64,000 nt of DNA. Origin: Actinomycetota bacterium (GTDB taxonomy: Bacteria > Actinomycetota > Acidimicrobiia > Acidimicrobiales > AC-14). Below the pieces are notes generated by a model. That model saw only the letters and a list, made by a program, of their open reading frames with translations, did not search any database and was not told where the DNA came from. The translations under genes and the position numbers were made by a program. Location: positions 1-64,000 of the forward strand of contig JBFMCT010000007.1 of the NCBI GenBank assembly GCA_040754375.1, in the 5' to 3' direction. Every line of letters begins with the position of its first letter. Position 1 is the stretch's first letter. Positions 19,291 to 28,773 of the stretch are shown here, in pieces.

Positions 19291-20153
19291 ACGGAGACCG
19301 CATACGGGACCTGCTGGCCGCCGGCCACAGCGTCCTCATGCCGGGCGTGTGGGACGCCCTGTCGGGCCGGCTGGTGGCTCAGGCCGGCTTCGAGGCCTGC
19401 TTCCTGTCGGGTTACGCCACGGCCGCCACCCTGCTGGGCATGCCTGACTTCGGGTACCTGACGCAGGTGGAGATGGCCGAGGTGGCCCGCCGGGTGTGCG
19501 CGGCCGCCCCCGGCGTAGCCGTGGTCGTCGACGGCGACACCGGCCATGGCAACGCCCTGAACACGATCCGTACGGTCGAGCTGTGGGAGGCGGCCGGGGC
19601 GGCCGGCATCTTCTTGGAGGACCAGGTGTGGCCCAAGAAGTGCGGCCACATGGCGGGCAAGCGGGTGGTCCCCCGGGAGGAGTGGCTGACCAAGCTCCGA
19701 GCGGCCGTCGACCACCGCGACCGGCTGTTCGTGGTCGCCCGTACCGACGCCCGTGCCGCCGTGGGGCTCGACGAGGCCTGCCTGCGGGCGCGGATGGCGG
19801 CCGACCTGGGGGTCGACGCCGTCTTCGTGGAGGCGCCCGAGTCGGTCGAGGAGATGGAGGCCATCGCGGCCGCCACCCCCGGCCTGGTGAGGGTGGCCAA
19901 CATGATCGAAGCCGGCCGTACGCCCCTGCTGACCCCGGCCGAGCTGAGCGAGCTCGGCTACCGGCTGGTGGTCTCCCCCCTGACCGGCCTGTTCGCCACG
20001 GCCCGGGCCCTGGCCGGGGCCTACGGCGTGCTGCGGGAGAAGGGTTCCCTGCGTGACGACCTCGACCTGGTGACCGACTTCGCAGCCTTCAACCGGCTCG
20101 TCGACCTCGACCGCCACTACGAGCTCGAGTCGCGCTACGCCGACGGCCCTTGA
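19287..20153 (+). CDS. Isocitrate lyase/PEP mutase superfamily protein
   Basis: C-C lyase of the methylisocitrate lyase/carboxyvinyl-carboxyphosphonate mutase family, 288 aa, TIM barrel. Motifs: LMPGVWDALSGRLVAQAGFE, LSGYATAATLLGMPDFGYLT, VVVDGDTGHGNALNTIRTVE (metal site), GIFLEDQVWPKKCGHMAGK (the KKCGH catalytic loop), FVVARTDARAAVGLDEA and VRVANMIEAGRTPLLTPAEL. A 2-methylisocitrate lyase or oxaloacetate decarboxylase role is equally plausible. No prpC or prpD is nearby. GTG 19287 overlaps the lipoprotein stop and the 3' end overlaps the MFS gene, so it is translationally coupled on both sides. Confidence 0.88.
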   Translation: MNGDRIRDLLAAGHSVLMPGVWDALSGRLVAQAGFEACFLSGYATAATLLGMPDFGYLTQVEMAEVARRVCAAAPGVAVVVDGDTGHGNALNTIRTVELWEAAGAAGIFLEDQVWPKKCGHMAGKRVVPREEWLTKLRAAVDHRDRLFVVARTDARAAVGLDEACLRARMAADLGVDAVFVEAPESVEEMEAIAAATPGLVRVANMIEAGRTPLLTPAELSELGYRLVVSPLTGLFATARALAGAYGVLREKGSLRDDLDLVTDFAAFNRLVDLDRHYELESRYADGP

Positions 20154-21472
20154 ACCAGCCCGAGCCTGGGCCGATCGGGCCGGCCAAGGTGCGGTTCGCC
20201 TCGCTCCAGCCCCTCCGCCACCGCGACTACTCCCTCATCTGGTTCGCGGCCCTCGTCAGCAACTTCGGGACGTGGATGCAGACGGTGGCCGTCGGCGTAC
20301 TCGTCACCCAACTGACGGGCCAGGCGGGCTGGACGGGCCTCGTGGGGGCGGCCGCCTTCCTGCCCATCGGGGTGCTCTCGCCCGTCGGGGGGGCCATGGC
20401 CGACCGGGTCGACCGCCGGAAGTGGCTGGCTTGGACCACGATGGGCGAGATCTTCTTCGCGGTGGCCCTCACCGTGCTCACGGCCACGGGCAACATCAAC
20501 GCCCCGGTGCTCACACTGCTGGTGCTCGGGGGCGGGTCGATGGCCGCCCTGGGCCTGCCCGCCTTCCAGGCCATCCTGCCCGACCTCGTCCCCCGCGAGC
20601 AGCTCCTGGCCGCCAGTTCCCTGGGCCTCATGCAGTACAACCTGGGACGGGTGGTGGGCCCGGCCCTGGCCGGTCTGGTGCTCGCCTTCGGGTCTTACAC
20701 GTGGGCCTTCGCCATCAATGCGGCGTCGTTCGGGGCCGTCCTGGTGGCCGTCCTGGCCGTACGCCTGCCCGCCGCTCAGCCCTCGGACGAGGCCGGGGGT
20801 CTGTGGGCCCGCATCGTCACCGGGGCCCGGGCCGCCCGGGCCGAGCCCGGGTGCCGGCTGGCCATCATCTCCATCGCCGTCATCGCCTTTCTGCTCTCGC
20901 CGTTCATCGCCCTGGTGCCGGCTGTGGCCCTCAAGCTGTTCGGGAGCGCCGGCACGGGCACCTCGGTGCTCATCACCGCCCAGGGGGTCGGGGCGGTGGC
21001 CGGCGCGCTGGTCCTGGCCAACCTGGCGGCCCGCTTCGGCCGGCGCCGCGTCCTGACGGCCGACATGGCCGTGCTGCCCCTCCTGCTGGTCGTCTACGCC
21101 TTGGCGCCCACCCTGGCGGCGGCCACGGTCGCCATCGCGTTGGTCGGCGGCGCCTACGTCGGCCTGCTGTCGGGGCTGGGCACGGTCGTCCAGCTGCGGG
21201 CCCCGGCGGCGCTGCGGGCGCGGGTGCTGAGCCTCTACATGGTTTCCCTGGGTGTCGTGTACCCGCTCGGCGCCGTGGTCCAGGGCGTCCTGGGTGACCT
21301 GTTCGGGCTACGGGCCGTGACGGTGGCCACCGCGCTGATGTTCCTGGCAGGCCTGGCGGCCGTACGGACGCTGCGCCCGGGCCTGGCCGACGCCCTCGAA
21401 GACCCGGTGGACGGTCCCGGGCCGGGCCCCGGCCCCGCCCCGGCTCCCTCGGGCCCCCTCCTCGAACGCTGA
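20150..21472 (+). CDS. MFS transporter (EntS/MFS_3-like)
   Basis: Inner-membrane proton-coupled exporter candidate, 440 aa with about 12 hydrophobic helices. The N-terminal region has RHRDYSLIWFAALVSNFGTW and MQTVAVGVLVTQLTGQAGWT, and the loop 2-3 motif is GGAMADRVDRRKWLAW, all typical of the enterobactin-exporter-like MFS_3 group. A Pro/Gly-rich C-terminal tail (GPGPGPGPAPAPSGPLLER) is probably disordered. Substrate unknown. TTG 20150 overlaps the preceding stop (TTGA); a GTG at about 20189 is an alternative. It is the last gene of the sufC operon and is followed by a small hairpin. Confidence 0.85.
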   Translation: MNQPEPGPIGPAKVRFASLQPLRHRDYSLIWFAALVSNFGTWMQTVAVGVLVTQLTGQAGWTGLVGAAAFLPIGVLSPVGGAMADRVDRRKWLAWTTMGEIFFAVALTVLTATGNINAPVLTLLVLGGGSMAALGLPAFQAILPDLVPREQLLAASSLGLMQYNLGRVVGPALAGLVLAFGSYTWAFAINAASFGAVLVAVLAVRLPAAQPSDEAGGLWARIVTGARAARAEPGCRLAIISIAVIAFLLSPFIALVPAVALKLFGSAGTGTSVLITAQGVGAVAGALVLANLAARFGRRRVLTADMAVLPLLLVVYALAPTLAAATVAIALVGGAYVGLLSGLGTVVQLRAPAALRARVLSLYMVSLGVVYPLGAVVQGVLGDLFGLRAVTVATALMFLAGLAAVRTLRPGLADALEDPVDGPGPGPGPAPAPSGPLLER

Positions 21473-21478
21473 CGCTGA

Positions 21479-21498
21479 ACTGGCCCGACCGGGTCAGT
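21479..21498. terminator. Short hairpin between convergent genes
   Basis: ACTGGCCCG-A-CCGGGTCAGT can form a 9-bp stem with one mismatch, placed between the MFS and thioredoxin-like genes. Weak evidence. Confidence 0.35.
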
Positions 21499-21514
21499 GA
21501 CGGTTGCGGCTACC

Positions 21515-21988
21515 TCAGCCGGGCCGGAAGACGGGCAGGCCGTCGCCTTCGGCCGAGATCGGGGCCACGCCCGCGGCGGCCGCCAGGGCGTTCCACCCCT
21601 CGCGGTCCCAGCCGGGCACGGCGGCCTGGACGTCCCCGTCGCCGTCGACCAGGAACAAGGTGGGGACGGACCTGACCCCGTAGGCTGTGGATACCCGGTA
21701 GGGCGGGGGTTCGGTGACGGTCTGGACCCTCTGCCCGTAGCGTTCGGCGTAGGCCCGCAGGGCAGGGGCGGGGTCCTCGCCGATGGCCACGACCCGAGCG
21801 CCGGCGCGGGCCAGTGCATCGACCTTGGGGGCCACCAGCTGGCAGACGGGGCAGGTGACCTTGAAGAAGGCGAGCACGACAGGCCCTTGCTCCCATGGGT
21901 CCGTCACTTGTTCGCCGGTCTCGGCGTCGTCGAGGATGAACGTGGGCGCTGGGTCTCCGGGGGACAGCATCGGGGCGATCGTAGACAT
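21515..21988 (-). CDS. Thioredoxin-like/peroxiredoxin-type redox protein (CPVC motif)
   Basis: 157 aa with the AhpC/TSA-TlpA fold: LSPGDPAPTFILDDAETGEQ, then VVLAFFKVTCPVCQLVAPKV with an active-site CxxC, the cis-Pro loop GVRSVPTLFLVDGDGDVQAA, and a C-terminal helix. No signal peptide is seen, so it should act in the cytoplasm as a thiol reductase or peroxidase. Start ATG 21988; a second in-frame ATG six codons in is possible. It is divergent from the L,D-transpeptidase gene with about 50 nt between the starts. A TACGGT promoter for the other strand lies in that gap. Confidence 0.83.
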   Translation of the reverse strand: MSTIAPMLSPGDPAPTFILDDAETGEQVTDPWEQGPVVLAFFKVTCPVCQLVAPKVDALARAGARVVAIGEDPAPALRAYAERYGQRVQTVTEPPPYRVSTAYGVRSVPTLFLVDGDGDVQAAVPGWDREGWNALAAAAGVAPISAEGDGLPVFRPG

Positions 21989-22014
21989 GACGCGGCGCCC
22001 GGGTTGAACCTTGG

Positions 22015-22020
22015 TACGGT
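22015..22020 (+). promoter_or_regulatory. -10 element TACGGT before the L,D-transpeptidase gene
   Basis: TACGGT at the distance expected for a leader of about 15 nt carrying GCGGGG before the start. It is the same hexamer as at 7815 and 27771. Confidence 0.4.
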
Positions 22021-22042
22021 CGGGCCGAAAGCGGGGATGAAC

Positions 22043-23035
22043 ATGGCGATGCGAGACAGATCTGTTCCAGTGACGGCCCGGCGGGTGGGGAGGGTGCCCG
22101 CTGTCCCGGCCCTCGCACTGGCGGCCCTGCTCCTGTCGGCCTGCGGCCAAGGGGCGGGGGCCGATCTCTCGGCCCGCCCGGTGGCCGCCGCGGTTGCCGC
22201 CGAGGAGACGACGACCACCTCGGTGCCGCCCACCACGGCCGCCCCCTCGACCACGACCACCACCACGACGTCTTCTGCTCAAGCTCCGGCGCCACCGCCT
22301 CCGCCCGGGCTCACGGTCGGCTCCGAGGGCCCTGCTGTCCTGGCCCTCGAGGAGAAGCTGGCCGCCCTCCACTACTACGTAGGCCAGGTCGACGAGGGTT
22401 ACGACGGAGACACCCGCGACGCCGTGCTCGCCTTCCAGAAGGTCACGGGCATGGAGCGCACGGGCCGGGCCACAGACGACGTGGTGGCCGCCGTGGCCGC
22501 GGCCAGCGGCCGCCCCACCCCGCTCGTGCCCGGGGGCGGGTTCAAGCGGGTGGAGGTCGACCTCGACCGCCAGGTGCTGTTCCTCTACGAGGGAAACAAC
22601 CTGGCCACCATCCTCAACGTCTCGACCGGGAACAACGAGCGTTTCTGCTCCCAGGGTTGGTGCCGCCGGGCGGTGACCCCGACGGGGGCCTACACGGTCT
22701 ACTCCCGGGCCTACGGCTGGGAGACGGGGCCGCTGGGCTCGCTCTACAACTCGCTCTACTTCAACGGTGGCATCGCCATCCACGGTTCCCGGTCGGTGCC
22801 CGCCTACCCCGCCTCCCACGGCTGCGTGCGGATCTCCATGAGCGCGGCCGAATGGATGCCCGAGCGGGTCACGATCGGCACCCCGGTCTACGTGGTAGCC
22901 GCCGGCGAACCCACGCCCGCCCCCGTCGGCCTCTCGGCCCCCCCGACCAGCACCCCGACCACGGTCGTGCCCGACACCACCACGACCACCACCCGGCCCG
23001 ACCTGCTCAGCCAACTGCTCGGGCCCCGCACCTGA
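22043..23035 (+). CDS. L,D-transpeptidase lipoprotein with peptidoglycan-binding domain
   Basis: Cell-wall enzyme that would form 3-3 cross-links between peptidoglycan stems. About 330 aa. A lipobox signal peptide (ALLLSACGQG) gives an extracytoplasmic lipoprotein. A Thr-rich linker is followed by a PG_binding_1 domain (LTVGSEGPAVLALEEKLAAL to AVLAFQKVTGMERTGRATDD). The YkuD catalytic domain starts FKRVEVDLDRQVLFLYEG and has IAIHGSRSVPAYPASHGCVR, giving the H-x(n)-SHGC active site with the catalytic Cys. The tail is Thr/Pro-rich. Three ATGs (22037, 22043, 22049) are in frame; GCGGGG at 22031-22036 favours 22043. Confidence 0.92.
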   Translation: MAMRDRSVPVTARRVGRVPAVPALALAALLLSACGQGAGADLSARPVAAAVAAEETTTTSVPPTTAAPSTTTTTTTSSAQAPAPPPPPGLTVGSEGPAVLALEEKLAALHYYVGQVDEGYDGDTRDAVLAFQKVTGMERTGRATDDVVAAVAAASGRPTPLVPGGGFKRVEVDLDRQVLFLYEGNNLATILNVSTGNNERFCSQGWCRRAVTPTGAYTVYSRAYGWETGPLGSLYNSLYFNGGIAIHGSRSVPAYPASHGCVRISMSAAEWMPERVTIGTPVYVVAAGEPTPAPVGLSAPPTSTPTTVVPDTTTTTTRPDLLSQLLGPRT

Positions 23036-23036
23036 T

Positions 23037-23063
23037 CCCGGCGGGTCGAGCCGGTCCGCCGGG
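23037..23063. terminator. Bidirectional hairpin
   Basis: CCCGGCGG (23037-23044) pairs with CCGCCGGG (23056-23063), between the convergent L,D-transpeptidase and sufC2 genes. Confidence 0.5.
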
Positions 23064-23069
23064 CGGGCG

Positions 23070-23852
23070 TCAGGCCCGGGTCGGGGGCTCCGCCGCGGGC
23101 TCGTCGTCGTCGGTGTAGCCCGCGTAACCCGTCGTCTCCAGTTCCTCGGCCAGCTCGGGACCACCGCTGGCCACGATGCGGCCTTTACGCAGCACCGACA
23201 CCTTGTCGGCGTGCAGTTCGTGGAGCAGGCGGCTGTAGTGGGTGATCACCAACACGCCGATCCCCAGCTCCTCGGTCATCTCCTGTACCCGGCGGCTGAC
23301 CTCCCGCAGCGCGTCGACGTCGAGACCGGAGTCGATCTCGTCGAGAACGGCGATCTTGGGCCGCAAGGTGCCGAGCTGCACGACCTCGTTGCGCTTCTTC
23401 TCCCCGCCCGAGAACTCCACGTTGAGGGCCCGGCTGAGCAGGGCGACGCTCATGCCCACCTTGGCCGCCTCGGTCGCGATCCGGTCGCTCACCCCGAGGG
23501 CGTCGTCGCCGCGTGCCCGGAGGGCCTCGGCCAGCGCTTCCTCCAGGGCCACACCCGGCACCTCGGTGGGGTACTGCATGGCCAGGAAGAGGCCGGCTTG
23601 CGCTCGCTGCCAGGTGGCCAGGGCGGTCAGATCGGCGCCGTCGAGGGTGATCGACCCACCCGTCACGTGGTAGCCGGCCTTGCCCATGATCACGTGGGCC
23701 AGAGTCGACTTGCCTGACCCGTTGGGCCCCATGACGGCGTGCACCTCGCCGCTGGATACCGAGATGTCGACGCCATGGAGGATGTCCTGGCCGTCGACCC
23801 CGGCCCTGAGGCCCGAGACGATCAGGGAGGAGCCGGTGCTCGGGCCTGTCAA
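23070..23852 (-). CDS. sufC: Fe-S cluster assembly ATPase SufC (copy 2, sufD-linked)
   Basis: ABC ATPase of the SufBCD complex, 260 aa. Walker A GPNGSGKST, AMQYPTEVPGV after the Q-loop, SufC signature FSGGEKKRNEVVQL, Walker B IAVLDEIDSGLDVDAL and H-loop VLVITHYSRLL. It has an acidic C-terminal extension (YTDDDEPAAEPPTRA). The start is TTG 23852 overlapping the Rieske gene stop (TTGA). As third gene of sufD-Rieske-sufC it is the likely partner of SufB/SufD. Compared with copy 1, the Walker B has EID rather than ETD and the C-terminus differs. Confidence 0.93.
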   Translation of the reverse strand: MTGPSTGSSLIVSGLRAGVDGQDILHGVDISVSSGEVHAVMGPNGSGKSTLAHVIMGKAGYHVTGGSITLDGADLTALATWQRAQAGLFLAMQYPTEVPGVALEEALAEALRARGDDALGVSDRIATEAAKVGMSVALLSRALNVEFSGGEKKRNEVVQLGTLRPKIAVLDEIDSGLDVDALREVSRRVQEMTEELGIGVLVITHYSRLLHELHADKVSVLRKGRIVASGGPELAEELETTGYAGYTDDDEPAAEPPTRA

Positions 23853-24169
23853 TGTGCCTCCACGAAGATCTGGTCGTCCTCGAGGACCACCCGGTAGACC
23901 GGGACGGGCCGGGTGGCGGGCAGGCTCTGGGGCTCACCCGTCTCCAGGGAGAACGTGCTCCCGTGCTTGGGGCACTCGATCTCGCGCTCGTCGGCCCACA
24001 CCTCGCCTTCGGCCAATGAGTAGTCGGCGTGGCTGCAACGGTCCCCGAGGGCGTAGAAGTCGTCGCCGATGCGGACCACGGCGATGCGGTGCTGGCCGTC
24101 GTCGAACTTCACGGCCGTGCCCGGCTTCACGTCGTCGACCCGGCCCACGAGCTTGCGCACCGTCTTCAT
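23849..24169 (-). CDS. SUF-linked Rieske [2Fe-2S] ferredoxin (NirD-like)
   Basis: Small non-heme Rieske-type protein of 106 aa. Ligands are in LGDRCSHADYSLAEGEV (C-x-H) and IECPKHGSTFSLETGEP (C-x2-H), followed by the NirD-like end PVPVYRVVLEDDQIFVEAH. It probably supplies electrons during cluster assembly or serves a dedicated oxygenase; actinobacterial suf operons commonly carry such a gene between sufD and sufC. ATG 24169 overlaps the sufD stop (ATGA) and its own stop overlaps sufC2, so all three genes are coupled. Confidence 0.9.
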   Translation of the reverse strand: MKTVRKLVGRVDDVKPGTAVKFDDGQHRIAVVRIGDDFYALGDRCSHADYSLAEGEVWADEREIECPKHGSTFSLETGEPQSLPATRPVPVYRVVLEDDQIFVEAH

Positions 24170-25446
24170 CGCGTTGCCCGTCCCACCCGGCTGGCCACGT
24201 TGGCCTTGACGGACGCCACCATCTCGGGCATGGGCAGGCTGTCGAGCACCTCACCGAAGAACCCGAGGACGATGAGGCGCTCGGCCGCGTCGGGCGGCAG
24301 GCCCCTCGACTCCAGGTAGTAGAGCTGCTCCTCGTCGATGGGGCCGACGGCGGTGGCGTGGCTGCAGCGCACGTCGTTGTTCTCGATCTCCAGGTTGGGG
24401 ACCGACATGGCGCCTGCCCCGTCGCTGAGCACGAGGTTGCGGTTGGTCTGGAAGGCGTTGGTGCCGGGGGCGTCCTTGCGCACACGGATGAGCCCCGAGT
24501 AGACGGCCTGGGCCCGGTCGGACACGGCCCCTTTGAACAACAGGTCGCTGGTGGATGCCGGGGCGGCATGGTCCTGGAGGGTGCGGAAGTCGTGCATCCG
24601 GTCGCCGTCGGCGAAGTAGACGGCCGTAAGCCGGCTGGTGGCCCCCTTGCCGGTGATGGTCGAGTCGGCCCGCACCCGGGCGTAGTCGCCGCCCAGGGCC
24701 ACGGTGGCCGATCGGAGGGTGGCGTCGGCCCCCACCCGGCTGGCCTGGTAGCCGATCTGCCAGATCCGGGGGCCGAGGTCCTGCACACCCAGGTAGGTCA
24801 CCCGGGCGGCCGGGCCCACGTCGAGCTCGACCACCGGGGCCGTCATGGCGACCACGTCGGCCGAGCCCAGGTGTTCGACGACGGTCACCTCGCTGTCGGG
24901 GCCGGCGTGCACGATCGTGTGGGGGAACGTGGCCAGGCCCTCGCCGTCCAGCCATTGGAGCACCAGGACCGGACGCTCGACGGTCATCCCGGCCGGCACG
25001 CGTACCACGGCCACGCCCGGGAGGAAGGCCCCGTTGAGCTCGCAGAAGGCGTCGGTGGACGCGGGCGCCACTGCCCCGAGGAGGTCATCGCCCTCGGCCA
25101 GGTCGGCGATGTCGCCTACGAACAGGCCCCGGGCGGCCAGCGTGGGGTCGAGCTCCACGTGGGTCACCGACCCGTTCCTCACGACCACCAGGGCGGCCAC
25201 GTCTCCGGCCGCGGCAACCACGGACGCCAGCTCGGCCGGGGCCCGGCGGTCGCCACCGCCGCCATCGGGACCGGCGGGCCGGAAGCGATCGAGGTCGAGC
25301 TGGGAGATGCGGCTGTAGCGCCAGATCTCCTCGGCTTCAGTGGGCAGGGCCAAGGCCGAGAACCGTTCGGCGGCGGCCGACCGCCGCGCTCCCAGCCACT
25401 GCGGCCCCGCCAGGGCGGCGGCGGCATCGGCCGTAAAGGTGGTCAG
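24166..25446 (-). CDS. sufD: Fe-S cluster assembly protein SufD
   Basis: SufB-homologous scaffold subunit of SufBCD. Conserved segments: LPTEAEEIWRYSRISQLDLD, VVEHLGSADVVAMTAPVVEL, DFRTLQDHAAPASTSDLLFK (the region of the SufD histidine), AQAVYSGLIRVRKDAPGTNA, NRNLVLSDGAGAMSVPNLEI, DVRCSHATAVGPIDEEQLYY and ESRGLPPDAAERLIVLGFF. The family N-terminus (TTFTADAAAALAGPQWLGAR) is in frame only if translation starts at CTG 25446, which lies 8 nt after AGGAGG; no ATG or GTG exists there. The nearest standard start (TTG 25353) would lose 31 conserved residues. SufB is absent from this operon and window. Confidence 0.9.
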   Translation of the reverse strand: MTTFTADAAAALAGPQWLGARRSAAAERFSALALPTEAEEIWRYSRISQLDLDRFRPAGPDGGGGDRRAPAELASVVAAAGDVAALVVVRNGSVTHVELDPTLAARGLFVGDIADLAEGDDLLGAVAPASTDAFCELNGAFLPGVAVVRVPAGMTVERPVLVLQWLDGEGLATFPHTIVHAGPDSEVTVVEHLGSADVVAMTAPVVELDVGPAARVTYLGVQDLGPRIWQIGYQASRVGADATLRSATVALGGDYARVRADSTITGKGATSRLTAVYFADGDRMHDFRTLQDHAAPASTSDLLFKGAVSDRAQAVYSGLIRVRKDAPGTNAFQTNRNLVLSDGAGAMSVPNLEIENNDVRCSHATAVGPIDEEQLYYLESRGLPPDAAERLIVLGFFGEVLDSLPMPEMVASVKANVASRVGRATR

Positions 25447-25491
25447 CGGGCTCTCCTCCTCGGCTTGGCGGCGGGGGGCGGTCGGTGAAAG

Positions 25492-25511
25492 GGGGCCGCT
25501 CGCGCGGCCCC
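25492..25511 (-). terminator. Intrinsic terminator after ftsH
   Basis: On the - strand GGGGCCGC, loop GCGA, GCGGCCCC, then CCTTTC. An 8-bp GC stem with a short T-run between ftsH and sufD suggests separate transcription of the two. Confidence 0.65.
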
Positions 25512-25538
25512 ACTGCCAGCCATCCTACTCCTGGTGCT

Positions 25539-27602
<2,064 letters not shown>

Positions 27603-27608
27603 GTGGTC

Positions 27609-27614
27609 ATGCTA
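27609..27614 (-). promoter_or_regulatory. -10 element TAGCAT of ftsH (leaderless)
   Basis: On the - strand TAGCAT, GACCAC, then ATG. The 181-nt divergent gap (27603-27783) holds this and the DUF3499 promoter; I see nothing else in it. Confidence 0.5.
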
Positions 27615-27770
27615 AACGGCCTTGGCCACTTGCATGGACGCACCAGCGACATGCCGTCGATCCGCGAGCGGCTCCGGGCCAGCGCGACCGGGGGGCGCCC
27701 ACAGCTCCCAGCGCCGGCGGTGATCGCCCGACTATCGGCCCCCATCCCCCTAGAACGGGCGCTACTTGGG

Positions 27771-27776
27771 TACGGT
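27771..27776 (+). promoter_or_regulatory. -10 element TACGGT of the DUF3499 gene (leaderless)
   Basis: TACGGT, 7 nt, then ATG 27784; no ribosome-binding site. TAGAAC at 27751-27756 is a possible weak -35. Confidence 0.5.
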
Positions 27777-27783
27777 TGGCCCG

Positions 27784-28011
27784 ATGGAACGTGCCCGTCT
27801 CTGTAGCCGGCCGGGTTGCGCCGAGCCCGCGGGGGCCGCTCTCGCATTCCAGTACGCGAGCCGTACGGTTTGGCTCGAAGACCTGGGCGAGCCCGACCCG
27901 CACACGATCGACCTGTGCACCATGCACGCCGACCGCCTCAGCCCTCCCCGGGGCTGGACGGGTGAAGACCGGCGCCGCTCCGCCGGCCCGGCAGCCCGCG
28001 TCGCTTCATAA
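27784..28011 (+). CDS. DUF3499 family protein
   Basis: 75-aa actinobacterial protein of unknown function. It shows the family pattern CSRPGCAEPAGAALAFQYAS, VWLEDLGEPDPHTIDLCTMH and ADRLSPPRGW. The paired Cys/His groups (CxxxxC and CxxH) could bind a metal, a small zinc-ribbon-like fold. In mycobacteria the homologue lies next to manB near whiB2; here it is separated from the phosphomannomutase gene by ~9.7 kb. Translation probably starts on a leaderless transcript. The CPBP protease gene follows 6 nt after the stop. Confidence 0.85.
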   Translation: MERARLCSRPGCAEPAGAALAFQYASRTVWLEDLGEPDPHTIDLCTMHADRLSPPRGWTGEDRRRSAGPAARVAS

Positions 28012-28017
28012 CTCTTC

Positions 28018-28731
28018 TTGGGCGGCAGACCGGACACTCCCCGGTGGGGGCTGGGTGACGCGGCCGCCGGCTTCTTCGTGGGCCTGGTGCTCTCGAGCGC
28101 AGTGGCTGCCGCCTTCCTGCCCGATGCTCCCGGGGAGACCGACATCAGCCTCACAGGCCAGGCCTTGTCCCAGATCGGGCTGTGGACGGGCCTGGTCGGG
28201 GCGGCCGTGCTGGCCTCCCGCCGCAAGGGTACGGGCCGTCTGGCGGCCGACTTCGGCTTGCGGGCCCGCCCGGTGGACGTGCCCGTGGGCATGCTCGCCG
28301 GGGCCCTGGGCCAGCTCGTGCTCGTCCCCCTGGTCGCCTTCCTGCTGCGGCCGCTACTGGGCGAACCCGAAGTGTCGGGACCGGTGCAGGACCTCGTCGA
28401 CTCGGCCACCGGCTCGGCGGTCATCGGGCTGTTCGTTTTCGTAGTCCTCGGAGCGGCGGTGGTGGAGGAGTTGTTCTTCCGGGGCCTGGTGATGGGAGCG
28501 CTCAGGAGGAGGATGGGTGCCGTCGCGGCCGTCGTGATCACCGGTGTGGTCTTCGGGATCGCCCACCCCCAGGACCTGCCGGCCGACGCCCTGGCCCTGG
28601 TGATGATCAGCCTGGCCGCCCTCGGCATGATGTGGGGCGCCCTCGTGGTGCGTACCGGGCGCCTGGGCCCGGCCATCGTGGCCCACGCCACGTTCAACGC
28701 CTGGACGCTCACCGTGCTTCTCACCCGATGA
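28018..28731 (+). CDS. CPBP family intramembrane glutamic endopeptidase
   Basis: Membrane protease of the CAAX/bacteriocin-processing (Abi) family, 237 aa with about seven helices. Catalytic motifs: VVLGAAVVEELFFRGLVMGA (EExxxR) and VVFGIAHPQDLPADALALVM (FxxxH), plus a third-motif histidine/asparagine in GPAIVAHATFNAW. Substrate unknown; many actinobacterial homologues are uncharacterised. TTG 28018 is assumed because it follows DUF3499 closely; no strong ribosome-binding site is seen. Confidence 0.87.
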   Translation: MGGRPDTPRWGLGDAAAGFFVGLVLSSAVAAAFLPDAPGETDISLTGQALSQIGLWTGLVGAAVLASRRKGTGRLAADFGLRARPVDVPVGMLAGALGQLVLVPLVAFLLRPLLGEPEVSGPVQDLVDSATGSAVIGLFVFVVLGAAVVEELFFRGLVMGALRRRMGAVAAVVITGVVFGIAHPQDLPADALALVMISLAALGMMWGALVVRTGRLGPAIVAHATFNAWTLTVLLTR

Positions 28732-28773
28732 GCCCGATCTGGCGCGGCCCGGCCGGGATGACAACATAAGGGG

